From positions 1-64,000 of the forward strand of contig NZ_JBLZFZ010000008.1 of assembly GCF_050753385.1 (NCBI RefSeq): a stretch of 64,000 nucleotides of DNA. The letters run 5' to 3'. A program made the position numbers and the translations under genes. Under the pieces are notes generated by a model that was not told the DNA's origin, did no database searches, and saw nothing but the letters and a program-made list of their open reading frames with translations. This document shows, piece by piece, positions 50,356 through 58,672 of this stretch (positions are counted from its first letter, which is position 1; each line of letters starts with the position of its first letter). Source of the DNA: Pantanalinema rosaneae. GTDB lineage: Bacteria > Cyanobacteriota > Cyanobacteriia > Leptolyngbyales > Leptolyngbyaceae.

Positions 50356-52053
50356 ATGCAAGAATTTGATGTTGTCATTATTGGGGCAGGTCACAATGGA
50401 CTCGTCTGTGCTGCTTATTTATTAAAGGCAGGTTACAGTGTCCTGTTACTAGAGAAGCGTTCCGTACCTGGAGGAGCGGCAACTACCGAAGAGATTATGC
50501 CGCAGGAGGCTCCAGGCTTTCAGTTTAACCGTTGCGCGATCGATCACGAATTTATTCATCTCGGTCCTGTAGTTGAAGAATTAGAACTGACAAAGTATGG
50601 GTTAGAGTATCTTTTCTGCGATCCGGTCGTCTTTTGCCCCCACCCCGACGGGAGTTACTTTCTGGGACATCGATCGATTGAGAAAACCTGTGCTGAAATT
50701 GCCCGCTTCAATTCTCGGGATGCTCAGAAATATGCTGAGTTTACTGATTTCTGGCAACGGTTATTGAAAGGGATTATTCCGATCTTTAACGCGCCACCCA
50801 AGTCACTCGTCGATATTGCGGGTAACTATGACTTTAAAAAATTAAAGGATTTGCTATCGGTTTTAGGAGGACCGGATAAAACGCTGGATTTACTTCGCAC
50901 CATGTTAACCAGTGCTGAGGATATCCTAAACGAGTATTTTGATTCCGAGTTCTTGAAAGCACCCTTAGCGCGGTTAGCCTCAGAATTAGGTGCCCCTCCC
51001 AGCCAAAAAACCTTGTCGATCGGGGCAATTATGATGGCAATGCGCCATGATCCTGGGATGGCAAGACCCAAGGGTGGCACAGGAGCATTAACAAAAGCCC
51101 TGTTAAATCTAGTTCAAAGCCTGGGCGGCACTGTCTTAGTCGATCAGTCAGTCGAAAAGATTCTGATTGATGATGGTCGGGCGGTTGGGGTACGAGTGGC
51201 TGGTGGTCATGAATACCGGGCAACTCGCGGCGTGATTTCCAATATCGATGCAAAACGACTGTTCTTACAAATGGTCGATCAAGCAGATATTGATGATGCG
51301 GATCCAGAACTCCGAGAGCGGTTAGAACGCCGCATCGTTAACAACAACGAAACCATTCTCAAAATTGACTGTGCCCTGTCCGAACCCCTCCGCTTTGAGC
51401 ATCACCAGCATCAGGATGATTATTTGATTGGTTCTGTGTTGATCGCTGATTCGGTTAAGCAGGTGGAACAGGCGCACTCTGACCCTAGCATTGGCAAAAT
51501 TCCGGATGCTGACCCCTCCATGTATGTGGTGATGCCAACCATGCTCGATCCCTCGATGGCTCCCGATGGCAAGCATACGCTATGGATCGAATATTTTGCG
51601 CCTTATCAGGTAGAAAACGTTGAAGGAACGGGTTTGCATGGTACTGGCTGGACGGATGACTTGAAAAATCGGGTGGCCGATCGGGTGCTAGATAAATTAG
51701 CCACCTATGCCCCGAATCTCAAGAATGCCATCATTGCCCGTCAAGTGGAAAGTCCCGCCGAGTTAGGAGAGCGATTAGGGGCTTATAAAGGCAATTACTA
51801 CCATGTAGACATGACCCTGGAGCAGATGATCTTTTTCCGACCTCTGCCCGAATTAGCCAACTATAAAACTCCGATCGAGGGATTATTTTTGACCGGAGCC
51901 GGAACCCATCCCGGCGGCTCAATCTCTGGTATGCCGGGACGCAATTGTGCCCGCGTCTTTCTTCAGACTCAACAACCTGTTGCCCAGATGTTTAAAGATG
52001 CTGGGGAATCACTCAAATCCACAGTAGGGTCGATTTTCCGAACATCCTCTTAG
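50356..52053 (+). CDS. crtO: Beta-carotene ketolase, CrtO type
   Basis: CrtO is an FAD-dependent enzyme related to phytoene desaturases that adds keto groups to beta-carotene to give echinenone (and canthaxanthin). Echinenone is a pigment of cyanobacterial membranes and of orange carotenoid protein. The 565-aa product opens with the dinucleotide motif VVIIGAGHNGLVCAAYLL. It contains the CrtO-typical stretches FNRCAIDHEFIHLGPV, GLEYLFCDPVVFCP and GVISNIDAKRLFLQ, and ends with LTGAGTHPGGSISGMPGRNC. The resemblance to the Synechocystis enzyme is strong throughout. GGAG lies before the ATG at 50356. A hairpin follows the stop. Confidence 0.95.
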   Translation: MQEFDVVIIGAGHNGLVCAAYLLKAGYSVLLLEKRSVPGGAATTEEIMPQEAPGFQFNRCAIDHEFIHLGPVVEELELTKYGLEYLFCDPVVFCPHPDGSYFLGHRSIEKTCAEIARFNSRDAQKYAEFTDFWQRLLKGIIPIFNAPPKSLVDIAGNYDFKKLKDLLSVLGGPDKTLDLLRTMLTSAEDILNEYFDSEFLKAPLARLASELGAPPSQKTLSIGAIMMAMRHDPGMARPKGGTGALTKALLNLVQSLGGTVLVDQSVEKILIDDGRAVGVRVAGGHEYRATRGVISNIDAKRLFLQMVDQADIDDADPELRERLERRIVNNNETILKIDCALSEPLRFEHHQHQDDYLIGSVLIADSVKQVEQAHSDPSIGKIPDADPSMYVVMPTMLDPSMAPDGKHTLWIEYFAPYQVENVEGTGLHGTGWTDDLKNRVADRVLDKLATYAPNLKNAIIARQVESPAELGERLGAYKGNYYHVDMTLEQMIFFRPLPELANYKTPIEGLFLTGAGTHPGGSISGMPGRNCARVFLQTQQPVAQMFKDAGESLKSTVGSIFRTSS

Positions 52054-52065
52054 GCGACAATTAAA

Positions 52066-52121
52066 CTACAGAGAAGGAGAGATGCTGTAATTTACAAATC
52101 TCTATTTCCCCTTCTCTGTAG
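52066..52121 (+). terminator. Hairpin after crtO
   Basis: CTACAGAGAAGG (52066-52077) pairs perfectly with CCTTCTCTGTAG (52110-52121) across a 32-base loop. No T-run follows, so its action as a terminator is not certain. Confidence 0.55.
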
Positions 52122-52191
52122 ACTTTAAGATTGAGTCTGGTAAAGCTTCTAGACTAGTAAGTAAGTTGGTAACATTATTGATGCAGAAACC

Positions 52192-53295
52192 ATGACAAGT
52201 CAGGTTTTAGTGATTGGAGGACGAGGGCGGATTGGTAGCGGTGTCGTTGCTGATCTGCTGGCAAATACCCAGGCTGAAATCACAATTACGGGGCGAACTC
52301 CGGCTGCTGATGCTCAATTCAGCAATGAGCGGAGCCCGAGAGTGCAGTTTTTAGCCCTGGATTTAGCCAATCCTGATAACTTGGATGCGGCGATCGCTGC
52401 CAGTAACCTCGTCATTCATTGCGCTGGGCCCTTTCGGTATCGCGATGAAGGGGTACTCAAAGCCTGTATTACTCATGGGGTGGATTATCTGGATGTGAGT
52501 GACGATCGCACCTTTACTCGTACCGTTTTTAACTATCGGGAGGCAGCAGAATCGGCTGGTGTGACCGCGATCGTCAATACCGGCGTATTTCCTGGCATCT
52601 CAAATAGCATGGTGCGGCAGGGAGTTGAACAACTCGACAGTGCGGAAACGATTCACCTCAGTTATGTGGTGGCAGGGTCAGGTGGGGCAGGGGTGACGGT
52701 CATGCGAACTACCTTTCTGAGTCTGCAAAGTCCATTTGAAGTTTGGATGGACGATCGCTGGAAAACCGTTAAACCTTACACCGGACGCGAGACGATCGAC
52801 TTTCCGGCTCCCTTCGGTCGGACTGGAGTTTATTGGTTTGATATGCCAGAAGCATTCACGCTGGCAGAAACATTTCCAGTGAAAACAGTGATTACTAAGT
52901 TTGGTTCTGCCCCTGATTTTTATAATCATCTCACCTGGATGGCAGCGAATCTATTTCCACCCATGTTGATTCGGCAACCGAACTTTATTGAATTTCTGTC
53001 CCATGTCAGCCACTCCATGACTTCCGTCACCGACCAATTTAGTGGCACAGGGGTGGCAATGCGAGCCGCCGTCCAGGGGCAAAAAGCTGGTAAATCGGTC
53101 AACTATTATTCAACCTTTGTGCATGATAATGCCGCGATCGCAACGGGGATGGGCACAGGCAGCATTGCCGAACTACTGCTATCTGGAGAATTAAAGCAAC
53201 CTGGTGTCTGGGCAGTTGAGCAAGCGCTCCCCACTGACTTGTTTGAACGCACTATGCAGAGCCGCAACATCACCATCCATCAATCCTGGGGCTAA
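52192..53295 (+). CDS. Saccharopine dehydrogenase-like NAD(P)-binding protein
   Basis: This 367-aa protein has an N-terminal Rossmann domain of the Sacchrp_dh_NADP type: VLVIGGRGRIGSGVVADLL (about 5-23), TGRTPAA near 33-39 and VIHCAGPFRYRDEGVLKACITHGVDYLDVSDD near 77-108 (the last given as a landmark with key residues CAGPF and YLDVSDD). The C-terminal part, with YWFDMPEAFTL, is not diagnostic. The family includes saccharopine dehydrogenases and lipid or carotenoid-associated reductases. Its position downstream of crtO is suggestive, but a link to carotenoids is only inference. Confidence 0.8.
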   Translation: MTSQVLVIGGRGRIGSGVVADLLANTQAEITITGRTPAADAQFSNERSPRVQFLALDLANPDNLDAAIAASNLVIHCAGPFRYRDEGVLKACITHGVDYLDVSDDRTFTRTVFNYREAAESAGVTAIVNTGVFPGISNSMVRQGVEQLDSAETIHLSYVVAGSGGAGVTVMRTTFLSLQSPFEVWMDDRWKTVKPYTGRETIDFPAPFGRTGVYWFDMPEAFTLAETFPVKTVITKFGSAPDFYNHLTWMAANLFPPMLIRQPNFIEFLSHVSHSMTSVTDQFSGTGVAMRAAVQGQKAGKSVNYYSTFVHDNAAIATGMGTGSIAELLLSGELKQPGVWAVEQALPTDLFERTMQSRNITIHQSWG

Positions 53296-53354
53296 ACATC
53301 GAGGCGATCGGGTGAGGGTAAAGAACTTAGGAGATTTCTAGGAAAATTTTTACC

Positions 53355-53388
53355 TTTGTACGGGCGAACGGCTGTTCGCCCGTACAAA
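53355..53388. terminator. Perfect bidirectional hairpin
   Basis: TTTGTACGGGCGAAC pairs perfectly with GTTCGCCCGTACAAA around a four-base loop, flanked by T-rich and A-rich runs on both sides. It sits between two convergent genes and can end both transcripts. The GGGCGAAC...GTTCGCCC type is also a known interspersed hairpin of cyanobacterial genomes. Confidence 0.8.
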
Positions 53389-53469
53389 AAATCGCTAATT
53401 ATCCGGTAATTTCTATTCTGGAAATCTCCTTCAGCAATCAAGCAATACTCACCCGATTTAATGACCTTC

Positions 53470-54207
53470 TTAGGAAGGGAACTCACTAATCAGTGTTTCA
53501 GCTTCCAGCACTAACCGACCGGGTTGAACATCCAAACCTTTTAAGCGTAAAGACATCCCCTGAAGCTCAAAGTTGCGTAGATCCAACAGTTGAGTTAATT
53601 CATTCAACAACGCGGTCACCAATTCAGAATTCAGTCCCTGACCTTCGGCGGACAGAATTTCTAAAGAAATCCGTTCTCCCCGATCTTTAATATGGGGAAT
53701 GGTTGTGGCATGAACTTGCTTGCTTTCTCCTGTTTGCAGAATCAACATCGTGGCATCCAACACAAACTTGCCATCACCCGGTAGTTGCAACGTAATCTGT
53801 TCCGGTTTGATCGTGACGGGTTGACCCTCTACGGTAATCTGCAAGTTCTGCATTTTACTGCGAAGATAGTCTGAATTGAGCGCCCGATTCAGATCCACCT
53901 GAGTTAACACCACATGGGTTTCTGCCTCTGTAGGACGCGTTAATTCAATATCGCCAAAGACAACGCTTAATGGATTAATGGCAATTTGATCCGTGTTAAT
54001 TTCGATCGACTCTACCCGCAAATCCTGTTGCATCACCATGCCTTTACCGGCGATCGCCACAGAGTCAACTTGACCCTGAATCACCTTGCCAGGATCAGTA
54101 CGAATATCCACATTCAACTCTTCTACATCATCGAGTTGACTAGCAATGCCAACCTCAGCGACTTTACTAATCGCCTGTTCCCCCAAATCAGGTTTACCCT
54201 GAGTCAT
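53470..54207 (-). CDS. DUF2993 (LmeA-like phospholipid-binding) protein
   Basis: This 245-aa protein belongs to DUF2993, related to the mycobacterial mannan-maturing lipoprotein LmeA that binds phospholipid. It contains GEQAISKVAEVGIASQ-type start, VESIEINTDQIAINPLSVVFG near 85 and HVVLTQVDLNRALNSDYLRSKMQ near 120, and ends RLVLEAETLISEFPS. I chose the ATG at 54207, which has AGGAGA upstream; the longer open frame begins 42 codons before it without conservation. No signal peptide is seen, so a peripheral cytoplasmic role is likely. Confidence 0.78.
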   Translation of the reverse strand: MTQGKPDLGEQAISKVAEVGIASQLDDVEELNVDIRTDPGKVIQGQVDSVAIAGKGMVMQQDLRVESIEINTDQIAINPLSVVFGDIELTRPTEAETHVVLTQVDLNRALNSDYLRSKMQNLQITVEGQPVTIKPEQITLQLPGDGKFVLDATMLILQTGESKQVHATTIPHIKDRGERISLEILSAEGQGLNSELVTALLNELTQLLDLRNFELQGMSLRLKGLDVQPGRLVLEAETLISEFPS

Positions 54208-54437
54208 TACATCTCTCCTTGTCCGTTGCCGTATAGCCCTACAATATGAAATTTGTAGTAAAGGTGTATCCATACAACAGTAGAGATCTAAAACACTACG
54301 GTATCGCCACTTTCCATCTTGGGAAAGAGCCAATTTAATCAGGTAAGTTACCGATTGACAAGTTTATTCTCTTGCCCGATGCTAATAAAGCTTCAATGCC
54401 TCAATCGGTTGTTTCTTGGTGATTAGGATCTGATTCG

Positions 54438-54902
54438 ATGAAATCATCACTCGTGTTATGGACGATCGCGGTCAGCTTAGGCGTAAGTAGTTATGGTGTA
54501 GCCGTTCCTGCCCCCTCAGTGCCTCCAGTGCCCCCTCCGGAGTCAACCCTGTTACCCCCCAGATCTACCCCAGTTACCACCATCCGAGTAACAAATAAAC
54601 AGGTGGCGATTCGCCTCATAAATCGCACCTCTGAGCCAATTAACTACATTGCGATCGGAGATACACCGGAGCGATCGTTGGGAATGAATCAATCGGTGTT
54701 GCTTCAGGGTTTAAACCTACCCACCACCCTAAATTGTTATTACCAAAGTAAACAAACATTTGAACAAAAATCGCTCCGAGCAGAGTTGAAAGCCAACAAT
54801 GCCACTGGAATTTTAGAAGTCACATTAAAAGAGGGAGCAGCCGAGGATAGCCATACCCTCGTGATTACCGTTAGTCAACAAGGCAATGTCTACCTTTACT
54901 AG
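54438..54902 (+). CDS. Small secreted protein, function unknown
   Basis: This 154-aa product has a signal peptide (MKSSLVLWTIAVSLGVSSYGVAVPA), then a Pro-rich segment (PSVPPVPPPES) and a beta-rich domain with VAIRLINRTSEPINYIAIGD, TLNCYYQSK and LVITVSQQGNVYLY. It is probably periplasmic. No family is recognised. It stands alone between genes on the opposite strand. Confidence 0.6.
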   Translation: MKSSLVLWTIAVSLGVSSYGVAVPAPSVPPVPPPESTLLPPRSTPVTTIRVTNKQVAIRLINRTSEPINYIAIGDTPERSLGMNQSVLLQGLNLPTTLNCYYQSKQTFEQKSLRAELKANNATGILEVTLKEGAAEDSHTLVITVSQQGNVYLY

Positions 54903-54953
54903 CAACATTTTTAGAGTCTTACCCTTCTCCTGCCCCCACTTTGAAACCATGCC

Positions 54954-56240
54954 TTAATTTCCCTGCCGAATCCCCGCAATCTGCTGCCGCAGGTCATCCA
55001 CCTTAGCGATTAGATCCGCTTGTGCGATCGCCTGTTGTTCCCCAGAGGCTAACCACTTCAATTGCACTGTTTTAGTTTCGGCTTCCGCATCGCCCAAAAT
55101 CAAGCAAGCCGCCGCCCCACTGCGATCGGCACGTTTAAACTGTTTACCAAAGGCACTGCCACTCAGATCTAATTCCACTTTAAAGTCAAGCCGCCGCAAC
55201 TGTTGTGCCAGCATCAATGCTTGGGCTTCTGCATGATTGCCACGGGATACCATATAGAAATCGATCGTTGCCGTCGGTCGCGGACTCAGTTGTTGCAGCA
55301 AAATAATCAGGCGCTCCAGCCCGATCGCCCAACCCACTGCCGGAGTCGCCGCTCCCCCCAATTCCGCTACCAGTCCGTCATAACGTCCCCCTGCACACAC
55401 GGTAGCCTGGGCACCCAGATCACTCGACTGAATCTCAAACACCGTATGGGTGTAGTAATCTAATCCCCGGACTAATTTGGGATTCAGGGTGTAACGAATG
55501 CCTAAATCCGTCATCAGTTGTTGCACCTGGGCAAACCGTTGGGCAGACTCAGGACTCAATTGCTCTAGAATGCTGGGAGCCGATGCTAAAATTTCTTGCG
55601 TTCTAGCATTTTTGCTATCCAGAATCCGCAGAGGGTTGCGAGTCAATCGATCCTGCGAGTCTGGGTCAAGGTCATCTTTATAAGGTGTGAGGTATGCCAC
55701 CAGGGCTTCCCGATAGGTGCGGCGATCGTCCGGACTGCCGATCGAATTCAGATTCAATTCCAGATTCTTCAGTCCCAGAGTTTGCAGAATTTCCGTCGCG
55801 ATCGCGATCGCTTCCGCATCTGCTCGGGCAGACGGACTACCTAACACCTCCACCCCAATCTGGTGAAACTGGCGCTGGCGACCTGCCTGGGGTCGCTCAT
55901 ACCGGAACATCGGCCCTACATACCAGAGGCGCTGTACACTTCCCTGCGTGGCTAATCCATGTTCAATATAGGAACGCACTACGCCAGCCGTTCCCTCTGG
56001 ACGCAAGGTAATCGAGCGATCGCCCCGATCCTTAAAGGTATACATCTCCTTGCCCACCACATCGGTTGCCTCCCCGATCCCCCGCTCAAACAGATCGGTA
56101 TGCTCCACGATCGGGGTACGAATTTCCTGATAGACCGCCTTGGCAAAAATTTCCCGCGCCACCGCTTCAACCCATTGCCAATAGCCCATTTCATCGGGCA
56201 GAATATCCCGCGTTCCCTTAACGGCTTGAATCAATCCCAT
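54954..56240 (-). CDS. hisS: Histidine--tRNA ligase
   Basis: HisRS is a class II aminoacyl-tRNA synthetase that charges tRNA-His. The 428-aa product begins IQAVKGTRDILPDEM. Motif 2 is in GPMFRYERPQAGRQRQFHQIGVEVLG (about 110-135), the histidine-specific motif is LVRGLDYYTHTVFE near 255-268, and motif 3 is VGWAIGLERLIILL near 299. The anticodon-binding domain occupies the last 100 residues. The length is normal. A small conserved gene starts just upstream on the same strand. Confidence 0.96.
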   Translation of the reverse strand: MGLIQAVKGTRDILPDEMGYWQWVEAVAREIFAKAVYQEIRTPIVEHTDLFERGIGEATDVVGKEMYTFKDRGDRSITLRPEGTAGVVRSYIEHGLATQGSVQRLWYVGPMFRYERPQAGRQRQFHQIGVEVLGSPSARADAEAIAIATEILQTLGLKNLELNLNSIGSPDDRRTYREALVAYLTPYKDDLDPDSQDRLTRNPLRILDSKNARTQEILASAPSILEQLSPESAQRFAQVQQLMTDLGIRYTLNPKLVRGLDYYTHTVFEIQSSDLGAQATVCAGGRYDGLVAELGGAATPAVGWAIGLERLIILLQQLSPRPTATIDFYMVSRGNHAEAQALMLAQQLRRLDFKVELDLSGSAFGKQFKRADRSGAAACLILGDAEAETKTVQLKWLASGEQQAIAQADLIAKVDDLRQQIAGIRQGN

Positions 56241-56256
56241 GCGTTTCTCTACTTCC

Positions 56257-56505
56257 TCAGCCCTGCCTCTCTATCGTGGATGGCTCCACGGTTTCCCAAG
56301 CTCCATAGCGATCGCTATAGTATGCCAAAATTTGCTGCACTTGTGCCTGACAGGTTGGCTCATGCTCAGGGTATTCAATCTGCAAACTATCAATTTGACT
56401 CAAATAGTAGTCAAACGACTGAGACTGCTGGGGTAGTAACTCTGCCTGCACCCCAACCACCAAGCAGAGATGTGCCGCCACCTCCCGATAGATTGCCAGA
56501 GGCAT
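56257..56505 (-). CDS. Small conserved cyanobacterial protein, function unknown
   Basis: This 82-aa protein starts MPLAIYREVAAHLCLVVGVQ and contains SQSFDYYLSQIDSLQIEYPE and QVQQILAYYSDRYGAWETVE. It looks all-helical and soluble. The frame is open 14 codons further upstream, but the ATG at 56505 gives a more natural start. It lies 16 bases before hisS on the same strand and may be cotranscribed. No function is known to me. Confidence 0.6.
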   Translation of the reverse strand: MPLAIYREVAAHLCLVVGVQAELLPQQSQSFDYYLSQIDSLQIEYPEHEPTCQAQVQQILAYYSDRYGAWETVEPSTIERQG

Positions 56506-56600
56506 CTTTGCCCATCGAACTCGATATTTCAACCGTCTGCTCCCCACCGTAAATTACGGCTACTCATGCCACTACTCCACCTGCACCTCATCCTCAAAGA

Positions 56601-56876
56601 TCAAGATGTAGCTTCAGTCCCAGAGTTTGGCAGGGGACAGCAGTTAACATTATCAATACAAACCTTGCCCCACTGGAGCGCCCACCGCACCAACGCTACC
56701 CGGTTATCCGTCTCTGTCTTGGTCAGGATGTTACTAATGTGATTATCGACTGTGCGCTTACTGATCTCCAGCTTTTCCGCAATCTCCTGATTGGTTAAGC
56801 CAGCGGCTACCAGTTCAATCACTTGCAGTTCTCGTTCGGAGAGGGGACCCTGCACCTGAGATTCACTACTAGCCAT
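56601..56876 (-). CDS. pedR: LuxR-type HTH regulator, PedR-like
   Basis: This 91-aa protein consists almost wholly of a LuxR/FixJ-type helix-turn-helix (LSERELQVIELVAAGLTNQEIAEKLE and ISKRTVDNHISNIL, about 13-54). A short tail with three cysteines (KVCIDNVNCCPLP) follows. That size and the Cys-containing tail match PedR, the cyanobacterial regulator that responds to photosynthetic electron flow through thioredoxin. The assignment is by memory of the Synechocystis protein. It is a single gene, convergent with nothing and upstream of the hisS group. Confidence 0.72.
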   Translation of the reverse strand: MASSESQVQGPLSERELQVIELVAAGLTNQEIAEKLEISKRTVDNHISNILTKTETDNRVALVRWALQWGKVCIDNVNCCPLPNSGTEATS

Positions 56877-57078
56877 ACTTCTGTACCCGTTATGTGTATA
56901 TGTACTTAGTCTGTTTTTATTGTAGGAGGAATCTTAGCAAAAAAGCGAGTTGCCGATCGACGGATTCATCTGCCTTTCAACCCGGATAGCGAAGGTTAGA
57001 GCGATCATCACCACAGCATCAAGAATGATTTATCTTTAAAAGCCAGAACGCTCTATAATTTGTGATCTAGCAATTGTC

Positions 57079-57333
57079 ATGGCTACTAACCAACCCGCAA
57101 GCGTTTGGCACTATAAACCCTGGTGGTGTCAACCCTGGTCAATTCTGTTAACCGGCTGTGGTCTGATTGGCGGCATCTGGTGGCTGACCCAGATCATCTG
57201 GCTCACAATCCTGGTTGCCATCCCCGTTCTCACCTGGATGGGCTTCTTTTTGCTCCTCTATCCCCGCCTGATGCAACAAAGTGGGATGTTAGCCGAACCG
57301 CCCCAGCCATCCTCCGATCATGAAACCATTTGA
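57079..57333 (+). CDS. Small two-helix membrane protein (DUF6737-like)
   Basis: This 84-aa protein begins with a Trp-rich stretch (VWHYKPWWCQPWSILLTG) and has two hydrophobic helices at about 21-38 and 41-62. It matches the pattern of a small membrane protein conserved across cyanobacteria (DUF6737 by recall). Its last 14 bases overlap the start of the glycerophosphodiesterase gene in another frame, so the two are translated together. Confidence 0.65.
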   Translation: MATNQPASVWHYKPWWCQPWSILLTGCGLIGGIWWLTQIIWLTILVAIPVLTWMGFFLLLYPRLMQQSGMLAEPPQPSSDHETI

Positions 57334-58237
57334 TGTGCAGGGACACCGGGGAGCGCGAGGACGACGACCCGAAAATACCCTACCCGCCTTCGAGTATGCG
57401 ATCGAGGTTGGCGTGACCACCCTGGAATTGGATACGGGCATTTCCGCCGATGGTGTGGTGGTGGTTTGCCATAACCCGATCATCCATCCCCAACTTTGTA
57501 TCGATGGCTGCGGCGATCGCTTGCCTGACTTTCCCCCGTTGTACCTCAAAGATCTCATGGTCGAAGAGATCCAATCGTTTGATTGTGGCTCCCTCAATCC
57601 CGATCCCCAGCAATTTCCCGACCAGCAACTCGTTCCCGGAACCTGCATCCCCACGCTGCAACAGGTGTTTGATTTAGCCGAATCCCGCAATCCGCAAATT
57701 CGTTACAACATCGAAAGCAAGGTTAACCCCCTGCATCCCCAGCAAACCTATAGCGCCAAGGAATTTGCCGAAAAACTGGTTGCCCTGATCGAACAGAATC
57801 AACTTACCGATCGAGCCATGATTCAATCCTTTGACTGGCGAGTTCTGCACCGGGTCAAACAACTCAATCCCACGATTTCAACCGTTGCTCTGATTAGCCA
57901 TCGAGTGCGAGGACATAGTACCCTGCGATCGCCCACCGGCGGCGCATCTCCCTTTCTAGCCGAGTTTGACTTTAAGGACTTCCAGGGCGATCTGGTGGCT
58001 TTACTTCAGGCAACGGGTTTTGTTGATGTCTATTCCCCTAACTTTGAAACCCTACTACCCGAATCACCCGATTTCATTCAACCCCTTCAGGACTTTCACG
58101 CGGCTGGCTTCCCCGTGATTCCCTGGACGGTCAACCACCCCCACCTGATGCAACACCTGATCCATTTAGGCGTAGATGGACTGATCACCGATTTCCCCGA
58201 TCGGCTACTGCAACTCCTGACCGAAAAAGATCTTTGA
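57320..58237 (+). CDS. Glycerophosphodiester phosphodiesterase
   Basis: This 305-aa enzyme of the GDPD family hydrolyses glycerophosphodiesters to glycerol-3-phosphate and an alcohol. The catalytic and metal motif HRGARGRRPENTLPAFEYAI is at about 8-27, ELDTGISADGVVVVCHN near 37-53 supplies the next acidic and His residues, and NIESK near 131 adds a metal ligand. The C-terminus has PWTVNHPHLMQHLIHLGVDGLITDFPDRL. No signal peptide is present, so it is cytoplasmic. It overlaps the upstream small membrane protein gene. Its product is also the product of gpsA at 9.4-10.3 kb. Confidence 0.9.
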   Translation: MKPFDVQGHRGARGRRPENTLPAFEYAIEVGVTTLELDTGISADGVVVVCHNPIIHPQLCIDGCGDRLPDFPPLYLKDLMVEEIQSFDCGSLNPDPQQFPDQQLVPGTCIPTLQQVFDLAESRNPQIRYNIESKVNPLHPQQTYSAKEFAEKLVALIEQNQLTDRAMIQSFDWRVLHRVKQLNPTISTVALISHRVRGHSTLRSPTGGASPFLAEFDFKDFQGDLVALLQATGFVDVYSPNFETLLPESPDFIQPLQDFHAAGFPVIPWTVNHPHLMQHLIHLGVDGLITDFPDRLLQLLTEKDL

Positions 58238-58280
58238 AATCGATCGCGAGGTTTGCTATAGTAATAAATCGGTAAGTCAT

Positions 58281-58353
58281 GCTGGTGTAGCTCAGTTGGT
58301 AGAGCAGCTGATTTGTAATCAGCCGGTCGCAAGTTCGAGTCTTGTCACCAGCT
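58281..58353 (+). tRNA. tRNA-Thr (anticodon TGT)
   Basis: This is a complete 73-nt cloverleaf. The acceptor stem pairs GCTGGTG with CACCAGC and has discriminator T. The D-arm is GCTCAGTTGGTAGAGC, the anticodon stem GCTGA/TCAGC encloses the loop TTTGTAA, and the T-arm is GCAAG-TTCGAGT-CTTGT. The anticodon TGT reads threonine. It is the likely attachment site of the integrase-bearing element remnant that follows. Confidence 0.96.
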
Positions 58354-58363
58354 TCTCAGTTAA

Positions 58364-58396
58364 AAGCCTCTGAAGTTAAGCGCTTCAGGGGCTTTC
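58364..58396 (+). terminator. Terminator after tRNA-Thr
   Basis: AAGCCTCTGAAG pairs with CTTCAGGGGCTTT across a short loop, followed by a T/C-rich run. It is well placed to end the tRNA transcript. Confidence 0.75.
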
Positions 58397-58471
58397 TCGT
58401 TTTCAGATATCGGATGAGAGCTATATAAGTGCTCTACATTCAAGGTAAAGATTGGGTACATTTAGGCATTC

Positions 58472-58492
58472 TTGGGTGTAATTTGGGTGTAA
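58472..58492 (+). repeat. Tandem TTGGGTGTAA pair, candidate integrase arm sites
   Basis: TTGGGTGTAA occurs at 58472-58481 and again at 58483-58492, with a related TTGGGTACAT at 58452. Short direct repeats upstream of an integrase gene at a tRNA are typical of arm-type binding sites. That role is inferred. Confidence 0.5.
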
Positions 58493-58520
58493 GGACAAGC
58501 GTACTGAAGGTAATAATCTT

Positions 58521-58658
58521 ATGTACTCAAAGACCGCAACTGGTAAAGCTTCTAAGGGATCCATTCAAATCATTACCTCTCATGATCGCTTGCAACTACG
58601 GGTTCGGTTTGCTGGCAAACGTCACTACATTTCTACGATTGCAACACTCGGGTACTAA
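58521..58658 (+). pseudogene. N-terminal stub of a tyrosine-type site-specific integrase
   Basis: A 45-codon frame starts MYSKTATGKASKGSIQII and continues SHDRLQLRVRFAGKRHYIST before it diverges and stops at 58656. This matches the N-terminal arm-binding region of cyanobacterial phage-type integrases that recombine at tRNA genes (pattern KASKG-x-V-x(3)-S-x(2)-RLQLR-x(3)-GKRHYLST, by recall). The SAM-like and catalytic domains are missing. The stub ends 14 bases before the first CRISPR repeat, so a deletion or rearrangement joined the two loci. Confidence 0.65.
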
Positions 58659-58672
58659 TGCATTAACTACAT

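Noticed and set aside
50204..50425. A 73-codon frame overlapping the start of crtO
   Set aside because: It overlaps crtO in another frame, has no recognisable domain and no good ribosome-binding site.
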